DNA from: Clostridiales bacterium
GTDB taxonomy: Bacteria; Acidobacteriota; Aminicenantia; Aminicenantales; UBA8522
Reading direction: 5' to 3'
Length of the DNA: 64,000 nucleotides
Assembly: GCA_029907205.1 (NCBI GenBank)
Contig: JARYMI010000003.1
Coordinates: 62,001 to 126,000, forward strand
Below are positions 8,782 to 16,788 of the stretch, piece after piece. The notes under the pieces are model-generated. The model was not told the DNA's origin. It searched no databases and saw nothing but the letters and a program-made list of their open reading frames with translations. Position numbers and translations under genes: made by a program. How positions within the stretch are numbered: position 1 is the first letter of the stretch; every line of letters starts with the position of its first letter.

Positions 8782-9660
8782 TCAGACGAAGCCTTTTTCT
8801 TGGAGAAGAGGCTTTGGATCGACGTAATGAAGATCAAGACGCAGGTCTTTCTCTCCGCAGCCCAAAGCCAGGGCCATGAGTTGAGTAAAGTAGAGGATGG
8901 GCATCTTTTTGAATTCTGGAAACTTCCGGGCCGTTTCCTTTTGCCGATGATCCAGGTTGAAGGCGCAAAGAGGACAGCTGACAGCCACGACCTCCGCCCC
9001 TCGATCCCTGGCCGACGTGAGGATGTGATACGTTCGTTCGGCCACTGTATCGGGCTTATCAACTGTCTGGTATGCGGCGCAGCATTCCGTCTTGTAAGGA
9101 AAATCAACAGCGTGAGCGCCCAGAGAGACAAATAAATTTTCTAGAACAGTCGGGTTCTCAAGGTCATCGAGGCCAATTTCTTTGGGGCGGACAAGCAGGC
9201 ATCCGTAATAGCTAGCGACTTTGAGGTTTTTCAATGGCCGGCTGACTTTTGTGGCGACCACCGCGAAGGTGATATCGTCCCGGAGAATCTCGAGGAGATG
9301 CCGGACCCTGACATCTCCCTGGTAAGAGATTTTTTCCTCATCCATGAACTTGTGGATTTTGGCCAGGCTTTCGGGGTCGGCCTTGACCCTCTCGTTGACT
9401 CTCTTGAGGGTGTTGTAGCACATGGCGCACAGGGTCATGACGGTATCTGCCTGGGCTTCCTTTACGCGAATGAGATTCCTGATCGAGGCTAAATGGTGGA
9501 TCAGGTCGTCCGCCGCCAGCGAATAGACGGTTCCGCAACAGTTCCAACGTCGGAGCTCTTCAACCTCGACGCCGAGCTCTTTTAAAGAACATAAGGTTGA
9601 ATCTTCAAAATTCTTGGCATTGCTCTTCAGCGTGCAACCAGGATAATACATTATTTTCAT
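8782..9660 (-). CDS. hdrB: Heterodisulfide reductase subunit B (CCG-domain catalytic subunit)
   Basis: A 292-residue protein with two CCG-type domains. The first has YYPGCTLKS, WNCCGTVY and CAMCYN. The second has YYGCLLVRP, TECCAAYQ and SCPLCAFN; the second CCG reads CCA. In HdrB these cysteines hold the two noncubane [4Fe-4S] clusters that cleave disulfides. The true substrate in a bacterium without coenzymes M and B is unknown. It follows hdrC by 53 bases. Confidence 0.9.
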   Translation of the reverse strand: MKIMYYPGCTLKSNAKNFEDSTLCSLKELGVEVEELRRWNCCGTVYSLAADDLIHHLASIRNLIRVKEAQADTVMTLCAMCYNTLKRVNERVKADPESLAKIHKFMDEEKISYQGDVRVRHLLEILRDDITFAVVATKVSRPLKNLKVASYYGCLLVRPKEIGLDDLENPTVLENLFVSLGAHAVDFPYKTECCAAYQTVDKPDTVAERTYHILTSARDRGAEVVAVSCPLCAFNLDHRQKETARKFPEFKKMPILYFTQLMALALGCGEKDLRLDLHYVDPKPLLQEKGFV

Positions 9661-9713
9661 TATAATTTCCTGTCGTTATGATTTCCGAAACGTTTGTTAG
9701 CATCGATAAATTA

Positions 9714-10121
9714 TTATGAAGTGAACTTCCGAAAATTGCTGATCAGCGCAATGGCCGGAACCCCAGCCTTTTCTTCCGCCGAAAGCTTCTGGACTTCGAC
9801 ATGATCGCATCTTTTGCGGAGCAGAACTTGGCGGACGGCTTCCATGACTTCAGCGATCTTGATTCCCTTGGGACAGCGCACATTGCACGTGTAACAGGAA
9901 GCGCATACCCAAACGGATTTCGATTCTAAAAGGTCCTCTTTCAGCCCGAGCTGAGCAAACCGGATGACTTGATTGGGCAAGATGTCCATCTGGGAGACGG
10001 CCGGGCAGCCGGCTGAGCACTTGCCGCATTGATAGCAAGCCAAAAGCTTCTGGCCGCTCAGTTCCTCGACTTTTTGGACAAACCTGTCTCGAATTTTTCT
10101 CTTGGAGACAGTGGTTCTCAT
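9714..10121 (-). CDS. hdrC: Heterodisulfide reductase subunit C (4Fe-4S)
   Basis: A 135-residue HdrC with two [4Fe-4S] motifs, CYQCGKCSAGCP and CASCYTCNVRCP. No membrane segment is visible, so it is the soluble HdrC form that passes electrons from HdrA to HdrB. It is the first gene of the operon, about 70 bases downstream of the predicted transcription start. Confidence 0.9.
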   Translation of the reverse strand: MRTTVSKRKIRDRFVQKVEELSGQKLLACYQCGKCSAGCPAVSQMDILPNQVIRFAQLGLKEDLLESKSVWVCASCYTCNVRCPKGIKIAEVMEAVRQVLLRKRCDHVEVQKLSAEEKAGVPAIALISNFRKFTS

Positions 10122-10151
10122 CCTTTTTTCTCTTTCAGACGAGAGAAGCTC

Positions 10152-10171
10152 TTGACATATCCGTTTGTCAG
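10152..10171. repeat. Inverted repeat in the hdrC leader, possible operator
   Basis: On the plus strand TTGACA and TGTCAG flank 8 bases, giving TGACA-N8-TGTCA as perfect 5-base arms. It lies between the predicted hdrC transcription start and the gene, so a bound regulator could block the operon. No regulator gene is adjacent. Chance occurrence cannot be excluded. Confidence 0.35.
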
Positions 10172-10198
10172 GTTTTCCAAGGCCAAAAATGATCCTTC

Positions 10199-10227
10199 AG
10201 TAAAACACAATTTCTATTTCCTGTCAA
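10199..10227 (-). promoter_or_regulatory. Predicted sigma70 promoter of the hdr-kor-flx operon
   Basis: Reading on the minus strand, -35 TTGACA (10222-10227), a 17-base spacer and -10 TTTACT (10199-10204). The start of transcription would be near 10192, leaving a leader of about 70 bases before hdrC. Confidence 0.65.
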
Positions 10228-10257
10228 GGAAATTAGCGGACTTCCAGGCTGGAATTT

Positions 10258-12429
10258 CTAACCGCGCGGCCGAAGGAGGAGGAAAAGGAAACAAAGAAAA
10301 TTCAGCAGCAAAAGATACTTTAGGAGAAGCGGAAGCCCAGCCAGAGGGATGAGCAGAGCGGAAGTGAGCAAGGCTCCGCCGAATGAGCCAAGAAGGTCGA
10401 GTCCGTAGCCGATTCCATAATCGGCTTTCTGCTTAAGATAGAGCCGGTTCGAGACGATGAACAAATCTCCTCCTAAATAGCCGAGAACGAGGAGGAAAAG
10501 AAAGGGCAGGAGCTGAGGGGGTTTTATCGTGACGATGAACCGGATGAGAAAAAGGAGGATGACAAACCCGGACTGAACAATAACGAGGTGGAGAAAAGGG
10601 GCCTGTCTGCGTCTTGAACTTGTCCAGCCCCCTAAAAAGAGCCCTAACATGAACGTCGAAACAAGGAGGGCGATGGCGCCGTAAAGGTATCCATAAAGAG
10701 CCTGGAACCAGACAAGGATGATGATTTCGGTGACGATCGTTGTGAACCCCATGACGGCCAGGGGAACCAAGAAAAAATGACTCTTCTTCTTTTTTATCGC
10801 GACAGAGAGGGAGACAAGAAGAAAAAAGACAAGCGGAAAGCCAAGTAGCCAAAAGACGGGCAACCGGGAGATAAACTTGAGGATTTCTGCCTGGAAGCCA
10901 GGGAACTGCGAGCTCCAGAGAGTAGCCTGAAAATAAAAACTGACGGGGGCAAGGTCAGAATTAATTCTTCCAGGTGGAGACTTGACCTTTTCCTCCACGT
11001 AGGTACGGCGGAGAGGGTGAAGACGCGAAGGAAGAAACGGCGGGCTGACGAAGGCAGTTTCGAGCTCATGAGCCTCGATTCTCAAGGCAAGCTCATCCGG
11101 GTCGAGAATCAAGGGCCGGTCAGAGGCGAGGAAAATATTCCTCGCTCCAGGAACGATTTTGACCTCGGGAAACGCGGTGGCAAGGGTGGCGTAGATGGAG
11201 GAAAGAAAAAGCTGGAGCTCTGTACCGATATAGCTCTCCGCCGAAGGCACAGAAAATGAAAAAACGCCGTTCAGGGCGAGCCTTTTTCTGGCAAGAAGAA
11301 AGAACTCCCGGGTGTAGAACCGATTGATCTGAGCTGTTGTTGGTTCGGGAAGGTTGAGGATAATCTGGTCGTATGTCTTTTTGGCTTTCTGGAGGAAAGC
11401 CCGGCCGTCCTGGAAGAACAGATGAACCCGGGGGCTGGACAGAATTTTTCTCTCCTCCGGAGGGAGAAAACGGCGAGAAAACCGGATGATCTCAGGATCG
11501 AGCTCAACGTAGTCCAGTTGTACAAAAGGATACTTGAGGATTTCTGTCAAGCCTCCTCCCGCTCCTCCGCCGATGAGCAGGACAGCTTTTGCTTCCGGGT
11601 TCTGCAGGAGAGCGAAATGGACAGATTCTTCGGCCGCTGCACGATCCGGGTAAGAATAGACTTGAAGGCTGTTGCTGTAGAGCGAAACCTGCTCCTCAGT
11701 CTTAATCGCCTGGAGCCTTCCATAGCGGCTGTCCGTGCTGGCGACGAGGCGGAATGGCTTCCAGTAAATCGTCTGGCTGGGCAGGTCAGCGATGGCCAGG
11801 GCCGCCAGAAATGGGAGGACAACGATCAGGACAAAGACCTTTTTTCTATCGCCGACAAAGAAAAAGATGAGAAGGAGACTGGTTGCCCCGATAAGAGCCG
11901 CAGCCAACCAGGAGGAAAAAAAGGGGAGCAAGAAGAAGTAGACGACCAGCCCGGCCACTGTTGCCCCGAGCGATTCAAGGACATAGACAGCAGCGAGGCG
12001 GCCCTCAGCCCATCTGACGTTGAAAACAAAGAGGGCTCCCAAGGGCAGGCTGACCAAAAGACAGAAGCCGAGGGAAAGGCCGATCACGGGCAAGAGGCCT
12101 GTCAATTCTCCAGGCAAAAGTCCCAGAGCAAACCTGGAGAATCGCAACCCAAGAAGGCAAAGAGAAAACAGAAATACGACGAGCGTGTAAACGCCCACAA
12201 AATGTTTATTCTGAAGCTTATATCGAGAGGCGCAGATGCTCCCAAGCCCTCCCCAGAACAGCCATGCCGCGAGGACGAGACCGAACGTCAGCTCGTTCCC
12301 GTAGAAATGGGCATTGAATTCCCTGAGCAGCAGGATTTGAAAGGAGGTGGCAATGAAGCCCAATAAAAAGGGAGGCAGAGATTTCCTCAAGCCCAGATTC
12401 CCGGGATGGGGTTCTGACAGAACTTGCAT
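10258..12429 (-). CDS. Membrane-embedded spermidine-synthase-like methyltransferase-fold protein
   Basis: A 723-residue fusion. About seven hydrophobic segments come first, then a soluble spermidine-synthase-like domain (roughly residues 215-460) with the nucleoside-binding motif LLIGGGAGGG, VELDPEII and QDGRAFL, then about seven more membrane segments. Where true spermidine synthases have the catalytic Asp (vD-s-t-D-P), this protein reads LNLPEPTTAQ, so the aspartate is lost and polyamine synthesis is doubtful. Such fusions are common, of unknown function, in bacteria. It overlaps the end of the radical SAM gene by 43 bases and is the last gene of that operon. Confidence 0.75.
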   Translation of the reverse strand: MQVLSEPHPGNLGLRKSLPPFLLGFIATSFQILLLREFNAHFYGNELTFGLVLAAWLFWGGLGSICASRYKLQNKHFVGVYTLVVFLFSLCLLGLRFSRFALGLLPGELTGLLPVIGLSLGFCLLVSLPLGALFVFNVRWAEGRLAAVYVLESLGATVAGLVVYFFLLPFFSSWLAAALIGATSLLLIFFFVGDRKKVFVLIVVLPFLAALAIADLPSQTIYWKPFRLVASTDSRYGRLQAIKTEEQVSLYSNSLQVYSYPDRAAAEESVHFALLQNPEAKAVLLIGGGAGGGLTEILKYPFVQLDYVELDPEIIRFSRRFLPPEERKILSSPRVHLFFQDGRAFLQKAKKTYDQIILNLPEPTTAQINRFYTREFFLLARKRLALNGVFSFSVPSAESYIGTELQLFLSSIYATLATAFPEVKIVPGARNIFLASDRPLILDPDELALRIEAHELETAFVSPPFLPSRLHPLRRTYVEEKVKSPPGRINSDLAPVSFYFQATLWSSQFPGFQAEILKFISRLPVFWLLGFPLVFFLLVSLSVAIKKKKSHFFLVPLAVMGFTTIVTEIIILVWFQALYGYLYGAIALLVSTFMLGLFLGGWTSSRRRQAPFLHLVIVQSGFVILLFLIRFIVTIKPPQLLPFLFLLVLGYLGGDLFIVSNRLYLKQKADYGIGYGLDLLGSFGGALLTSALLIPLAGLPLLLKYLLLLNFLCFLFLLLRPRG

Positions 12430-13508
12430 TTCCCGTTTTTAAGCTCAATCTTTTTTATCTCGAAGCCGGTGCGCTGGATGATAAGGCTCTGGCAGCGGGG
12501 ACAGTAGGTGCTTTCGGCCTTGTGCCCGGGAACATTGCCTATGTAAACATATTTCAAGCCCTCTTCACGGGCGATGGTGTGGGCTTTTTCTAAAGTCGAT
12601 ACAGGGGTCGGGGGGAGATTTTTGATGAGATACATCGGATAAAAACGGGAGAAATGAAGCGGGATTTCCTGTCCGATCTCGCTGCCTATCCATTGGCACA
12701 TGGCCCGGATTTCCTGCGGGCTGTCGTTGAGGCTGGGGATGACGAGGTAGACCAGTTCAAGCCAGACTTTGCTCTTGTGCACGGCCTTGATCGCATCGAG
12801 GACAGGCTGCAGCTCGCCACGGACATAATTCTTATAAAAGTCTTCCGAGAAGGCCTTTAGGTCAATCTTGATCGCCTCCACGACTTTGGTCAGTTCAAGG
12901 AGCGGTTCCTGGCTGATGTGCCCACCGGTGACGACGCAGTTCTTTACGCCCCTTTTTCGAGCTTCGACAGAGGTGTCGTACATGTATTCATAGAAGACGA
13001 CCGGTTCTGTGTAGGTATAAGCAATAGAGGGGCAGTCATATTTTAGGGCAGATTCGACGACATCCTGCGGAGGAAAGTCAAAATGCTGGACCTGTTCGGC
13101 CCGGACCTGAGAGATCTGCCAGTTTTGGCAGAATTTGCAGTTCACGTTACAGCCGGCCGTGGCGATGGAGAGGGCGTTTGTCCGCGGCAGAAAGTGGAAG
13201 AAGGGTTTTTTTTCTATGGGGTCCACGTTCATCGTGCAGGCTTTGCCGTAGACGAGCGTGTAGTATGTCCCGCCTATGTTCTCCCGGACCCCGCAGTATC
13301 CGCGTTCTTTGTCTCCAAGTTTGCAGGCACGAGGACACAGATAGCATTCAATTTCTCGGTCGGGATGTTTCTTGTAGTACCATGCTTCGACCTTGGAGAG
13401 CTGAGCGTTGGTTTGGCGAGCAAGGAGGCGCCGGAAGGGACTGCCCGCTCCCGCACTTAGGAGAAGACCTGAACCAGCCAGTGTCTTGAAGAAATTTCTT
13501 CTCCTCAT
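12387..13508 (-). CDS. Radical SAM protein of the AmmeMemoRadiSam type, with twin-arginine-like leader
   Basis: About 373 residues. The N-terminus RRRNFFKTLAGSGLLLS looks like a Tat signal or anchor. The core has CYLCPRACKL, then the radical SAM cluster motif CNVNCKFCQNW and YTYTEPVVFYEY, all marks of the AmmeMemoRadiSam/PflA-like group. The C-terminus ends with a zinc-ribbon-like pair, CPRCQ and CKFCQ. The start at 13508 is chosen because AAGGGG lies about 10 bases upstream and the Tat-like leader follows. Memo and AMMECR1 partners are not seen here. Its target is unknown; neighbours are a DUF362 protein and a spermidine-synthase-like membrane protein. Confidence 0.78.
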   Translation of the reverse strand: MRRRNFFKTLAGSGLLLSAGAGSPFRRLLARQTNAQLSKVEAWYYKKHPDREIECYLCPRACKLGDKERGYCGVRENIGGTYYTLVYGKACTMNVDPIEKKPFFHFLPRTNALSIATAGCNVNCKFCQNWQISQVRAEQVQHFDFPPQDVVESALKYDCPSIAYTYTEPVVFYEYMYDTSVEARKRGVKNCVVTGGHISQEPLLELTKVVEAIKIDLKAFSEDFYKNYVRGELQPVLDAIKAVHKSKVWLELVYLVIPSLNDSPQEIRAMCQWIGSEIGQEIPLHFSRFYPMYLIKNLPPTPVSTLEKAHTIAREEGLKYVYIGNVPGHKAESTYCPRCQSLIIQRTGFEIKKIELKNGKCKFCQNPIPGIWA

Positions 13509-13527
13509 GAGCTCTTGCCCCTTATCA

Positions 13528-14424
13528 TTATACCTCATCTTCGAGGATTTGTATTTTATCGAAATGAGCAATACCAAGCCCCATTTTTTCGGCCGTAAAA
13601 AGATAGAGAGGTTTTCTTTTCTCTTCCTCAAGGGTGGGAAGTCCTTTTTGGGCTCTCAGTTTTTCGATGATTAACCAACCGACAGAGTCCGCAGCCACGG
13701 CATCCCGGCTGAAAACCAGCAGACCGCCGTTCTCCGCCCATTGCGGATGAAAGCTGGGGCCGCGGTGATACTGGATGCGGAGTCCGTCAAGAATTGACAG
13801 CTTGTGCTTGCTCTTGATGGGCCGGGTGTCAAAGAGTTCGGCGATGAATGGGTTGCAGTGGGCATCATGGTATTTGTTTGGGTTGTGGATTGACCCAAAG
13901 TAATTCTTCATGCTGGCCGTGACGCCGGCCAGTCCATGGTCCTTGAGGATGGCCAGGCTGATCGACGCCGTGATAAAATTGTTCAAGATAGTGGAGAAAA
14001 GGCTGCCGATGTTGAGATGAGAGACAAGGTCGGTGTCGTAACCGACGCCTTCTGTATCGGTGCCGAAAACCTTCAGCTGGGCTTTATCAATCGTCAGGCG
14101 GTAACCGGCTTCCCGGAGCTCCCTGTTCGTTCTGTCCCAGATGATGATATTTTTCTCTTGAAGGCCACCTTGGACGAGGAGGTTGGCCAGACCGAACGAG
14201 AGCTCCGGCCGGCTGGAAATGTTTCGGCCGCCGATCGTGTTGATTTTGATGCCAACCCTGTCGGGCGGCGAAAAAATCTGACTCACTGCTTCCTTGATTT
14301 CTTGAGTTCCGGCGAGCAGATTGAGCCCCCGCTCGATCATCAGGACGAGTCTCGCTTTGTCCAGCTCTTTTGTCAGTGACAGAGCGACTTTGCTTCTGAC
14401 GACAACGACTTTCGCTGAGCTCAC
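13528..14424 (-). CDS. DUF362 family protein
   Basis: A 298-residue protein starting at GTG with GGAGGAGAA just upstream. Features of DUF362 proteins are seen in KINTIGGRNISSRPEL, an ILKDHGLAGVTASMKNYFGS segment and the C-terminal DAVAADSVGW. There is no ferredoxin domain, unlike some family members. It is the first gene of an operon with the radical SAM and spermidine-synthase-like genes, a neighbourhood that suggests a shared, still unknown pathway. Confidence 0.75.
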   Translation of the reverse strand: MSSAKVVVVRSKVALSLTKELDKARLVLMIERGLNLLAGTQEIKEAVSQIFSPPDRVGIKINTIGGRNISSRPELSFGLANLLVQGGLQEKNIIIWDRTNRELREAGYRLTIDKAQLKVFGTDTEGVGYDTDLVSHLNIGSLFSTILNNFITASISLAILKDHGLAGVTASMKNYFGSIHNPNKYHDAHCNPFIAELFDTRPIKSKHKLSILDGLRIQYHRGPSFHPQWAENGGLLVFSRDAVAADSVGWLIIEKLRAQKGLPTLEEEKRKPLYLFTAEKMGLGIAHFDKIQILEDEV

Positions 14425-14434
14425 TTCTCCTCCA

Positions 14435-14463
14435 TAATTACTCCACTTTCAGGGGCCTGTCAA
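14435..14463 (-). promoter_or_regulatory. Predicted promoter for the DUF362 operon
   Basis: Minus strand -35 TTGACA (14458-14463), 17 bases, then TAATTA (14435-14440). The -35 is perfect; the -10 is weak. The same TTGACA-17-TAATTA arrangement occurs before the HU gene. Only 10 bases separate it from the GTG start, so the leader must be very short. Confidence 0.5.
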
Positions 14464-14485
14464 CAAGCCCGAGAGCACGGGCAGT

Positions 14486-14514
14486 TTGAAAACGCACCGC
14501 CGATGATGTAAAGT
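14486..14514 (+). promoter_or_regulatory. Predicted promoter for the DUF6599-like gene
   Basis: TTGAAA (14486-14491), 17-base spacer, TAAAGT (14509-14514), divergent from the DUF362 promoter. Transcription would start near 14521, about 23 bases before the ATG. Confidence 0.45.
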
Positions 14515-14543
14515 GAAAAAGTCTTGAGTTGAGGAGAGAAACC

Positions 14544-15446
14544 ATGGAAAAGAAAGGAGTCAGCAGCCTCTGGGTTCTTGCTTGTTTATTTTTTTCTCTG
14601 GCTGGCGTTTCCAGCGATCAGCCCGGTTCCTCCCCCCTTCAGGCCCTTTTGCCGCGGGTTGAGGGATGGGAACTTGTTGAGCTTCCTCAGCGCTATTTTC
14701 CCGATACACTTTTTGAATACATCGATGGGGCAGCAGAATCCTATCTGAGCTACGATTTTAGAGAACTTATGGTGGCTCAGTACAAACTCGTCGATTCACC
14801 GGCCTCTTTGACTCTGGAAATCTACGACCTGGGGTCAGCCAAGAACGCTTTTGGGATATACAGCGTTGAGAGGTATCCGGAGAGCCGGTTCCTCTCCATT
14901 GGCGCTCAAGGGTATCATGAGGAGGGAACGCTGAACTTTGTCATCGGCGCCAAGTATGTTAAGCTTCTTTGCTTCGATTGTGGCGAGGAAGCCAGGCAAA
15001 GATTAGAACTTTTTGCCCGAGAGGTAGAAAACCAGGCCAAAGAGAAGGGAGGCCTGCCAGAGGCGCTGAAGTATTTTCCTAAAGAAGGGCTTGTGGCCAA
15101 CAGCGAGAAGTTTATCCTGCGAAATTTTCTCGGATTCAGCTTTCTCCACAACGGCTATCTGGCTAGCTACCAGAACAAAGGGGCGGAGTTTGAGCTGTTT
15201 CTGGTCGAGGCAGAAAGCGATGCGGAAGCCGAAAACATGCTTAAGCAATATCTGGCAAGTCTGACCAAAGGCGATCAAGTTCCGGATAAGGTTGGTCTCG
15301 TCTTTCACATCCGAGATCGTTATGCTAGTCATGTTTATGTAACCCGTGTCCAGAAATACATCCTTGGAGTCATGCGGATCAAAGATGGGTTTGAGGAGAT
15401 GGGGCAAGAATATCTAAAAGCGTTTAAGCAGGCTTTGGCTCATTAG
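14544..15446 (+). CDS. Exported DUF6599-like protein
   Basis: About 300 residues with an N-terminal signal peptide (hydrophobic VLACLFFSLAGVSS). The mature part has the features of DUF6599-type proteins: FEYIDGAAESYLSYDF, YDLGSAKNAFGIYS and a C-terminal motif around RYASHVYVTRVQKYILGV. The start at 14544 has GAGGAG 7 bases upstream; an upstream in-frame ATG lacks this. Function is unknown. It is transcribed alone, divergently from the DUF362/radical SAM operon. Confidence 0.7.
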   Translation: MEKKGVSSLWVLACLFFSLAGVSSDQPGSSPLQALLPRVEGWELVELPQRYFPDTLFEYIDGAAESYLSYDFRELMVAQYKLVDSPASLTLEIYDLGSAKNAFGIYSVERYPESRFLSIGAQGYHEEGTLNFVIGAKYVKLLCFDCGEEARQRLELFAREVENQAKEKGGLPEALKYFPKEGLVANSEKFILRNFLGFSFLHNGYLASYQNKGAEFELFLVEAESDAEAENMLKQYLASLTKGDQVPDKVGLVFHIRDRYASHVYVTRVQKYILGVMRIKDGFEEMGQEYLKAFKQALAH

Positions 15447-15476
15447 GTTCTCCCGGCGATTCCAGAGTCTGAGTCG

Positions 15477-15854
15477 TCAGGGAGTTACGGGGGAAGGCGG
15501 ATTTTGGCGCAAATAGTCTTTCAGGTTGTCGAACTCCTTTTCCAGGGCAGCGAGAGCGCTCCTCGCAAGCGCGATGTTTTTCTCTTTGCCAGCCATTTCG
15601 AGAAAAAATGAAACCTTCTGCAAAAAAATCAAGCTCAAGTTGGCAGATGAGCCTTTGAGGCTGTGGCCGAGTTGTTGAATAAGGGGAAAATCCTGGCGAG
15701 CGGTTGCTTCTTTTATCACCTTTAATTTCTTGTCACACTCCTCCACATAGATCTTGAGGAGTTCTTCGAGAAAGGCTCTGTCTCCTCCGATCCTCTCGAG
15801 CACTTCTGTATAATCAATGGGAAAAGTCTGGCAGGGGTTGGTACGATCAGACAT
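15477..15854 (-). CDS. HPt phosphotransfer protein
   Basis: A 125-residue helical protein with the histidine-phosphotransfer motif LGHSLKGSSANLSL, where the first His is the phosphorylation site. Size and position after the response regulator and hybrid kinase mark it as the middle carrier of a His-Asp-His-Asp relay. Its start overlaps the end of the GGDEF gene by 8 bases. Confidence 0.88.
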   Translation of the reverse strand: MSDRTNPCQTFPIDYTEVLERIGGDRAFLEELLKIYVEECDKKLKVIKEATARQDFPLIQQLGHSLKGSSANLSLIFLQKVSFFLEMAGKEKNIALARSALAALEKEFDNLKDYLRQNPPSPVTP

Positions 15855-16788
15855 TTTTTACCTCTCTTGTATTTTCGGTGACATCGTCATCGACAAAGAC
15901 ACAGTTTCGCCCCTGATTTTTCGCCTTGAGGAGGGCGGCGTCAGCGGCTTTGATGAGGCTCTCCGCGGAGGCATGGGGTCTGTTCTCACTGGATGCGCAA
16001 CCGGCTGATATGGTTACGGGAAACGTCTCCTCGCCGGTCTTCACTCCTCGACGGGCGATTGAAGCGCGAAGGCGTTCGGCTATTTTTTTGATTTCAAGGA
16101 GGCCGCAGTTGGGAAGAATGACGATGATCTCGTCTCCTCCGTAGCGCCCCACTTTATCCGACCTGCGGACTTTCCTCTTGATTCGAGAGACAACCTGAAG
16201 AAGGGCAAGGTCGCCGATATTATGGCCAAAAAGATCATTGATTTTCTTAAAATAATCAACATCCACCATGATCACACCGAGGGGTTTCTTTTCTCGTTGC
16301 GTCCGGTCCAGCTCTTCTCGAAGAAACTTCGAGATTTCAACCCGGTTCCAGAGCTTGGTCAGGCTGTCCCGGCTGGCCAGGTCCTTGAGCTGGTTTTGGA
16401 CGTAAAGGAGTTTGTCTTCAAGATCGATGATGCGCTTGCCCGTTTGTAGCCGGGCGCGCAGCTCGAGAAAGTTGACTGGCTTGGCCATGTAGTCGTCAGC
16501 GCCAGAGGAAAGGCCGGCGATGATATCCTGTTTTCGGTCCTTAGCGCTGAGAAGGATGATGTACGTGTATTTATATTTTTTCCGGCGGCGGATTTTCTTG
16601 CAGATTTCGATCCCGTCCATGCCCGGCATCATCCAGTCCAAAATGGCCAGTCGCAGACTGCTATCCTTGAGTGCCTGCCAGGCTTGCCCTCCGCTTCGGG
16701 CCAAAACGACTTCATAGCCCCAGCTTTCAATGTTTTTTTCCAGGATTCGACAGGTGATGAGGTCGTCTTCAGCGATAAGAATTTTCAT
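15847..16788 (-). CDS. Response regulator with GGDEF diguanylate cyclase domain
   Basis: A 313-residue protein. The receiver domain (1-120) has the acidic pair in IAEDDLI, the phospho-acceptor in LAILDWMMPGMDG, and the Lys in MAKPVN. A linker helix leads to a GGDEF domain with LTKLWNR, VDVDYFKKINDLFGHNIGD and the active-site loop RYGGDEIIVIL, so it probably makes cyclic di-GMP. It lies between the hybrid kinase (4-base overlap) and HPt, and is the likely final acceptor of the relay. The PilZ proteins near 34-36 kb could sense its product. Confidence 0.92.
   Translation of the reverse strand: MKILIAEDDLITCRILEKNIESWGYEVVLARSGGQAWQALKDSSLRLAILDWMMPGMDGIEICKKIRRRKKYKYTYIILLSAKDRKQDIIAGLSSGADDYMAKPVNFLELRARLQTGKRIIDLEDKLLYVQNQLKDLASRDSLTKLWNRVEISKFLREELDRTQREKKPLGVIMVDVDYFKKINDLFGHNIGDLALLQVVSRIKRKVRRSDKVGRYGGDEIIVILPNCGLLEIKKIAERLRASIARRGVKTGEETFPVTISAGCASSENRPHASAESLIKAADAALLKAKNQGRNCVFVDDDVTENTREVKNV

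Noticed and set aside
10258-12429. Genuine spermidine synthase (speE)
   Set aside because: Catalytic aspartate positions are replaced and the domain is embedded between membrane segments.
14466-14482. GCCCG-N6-CGGGC hairpin as a terminator
   Set aside because: No T-run follows on either strand and it lies between two divergent promoters.
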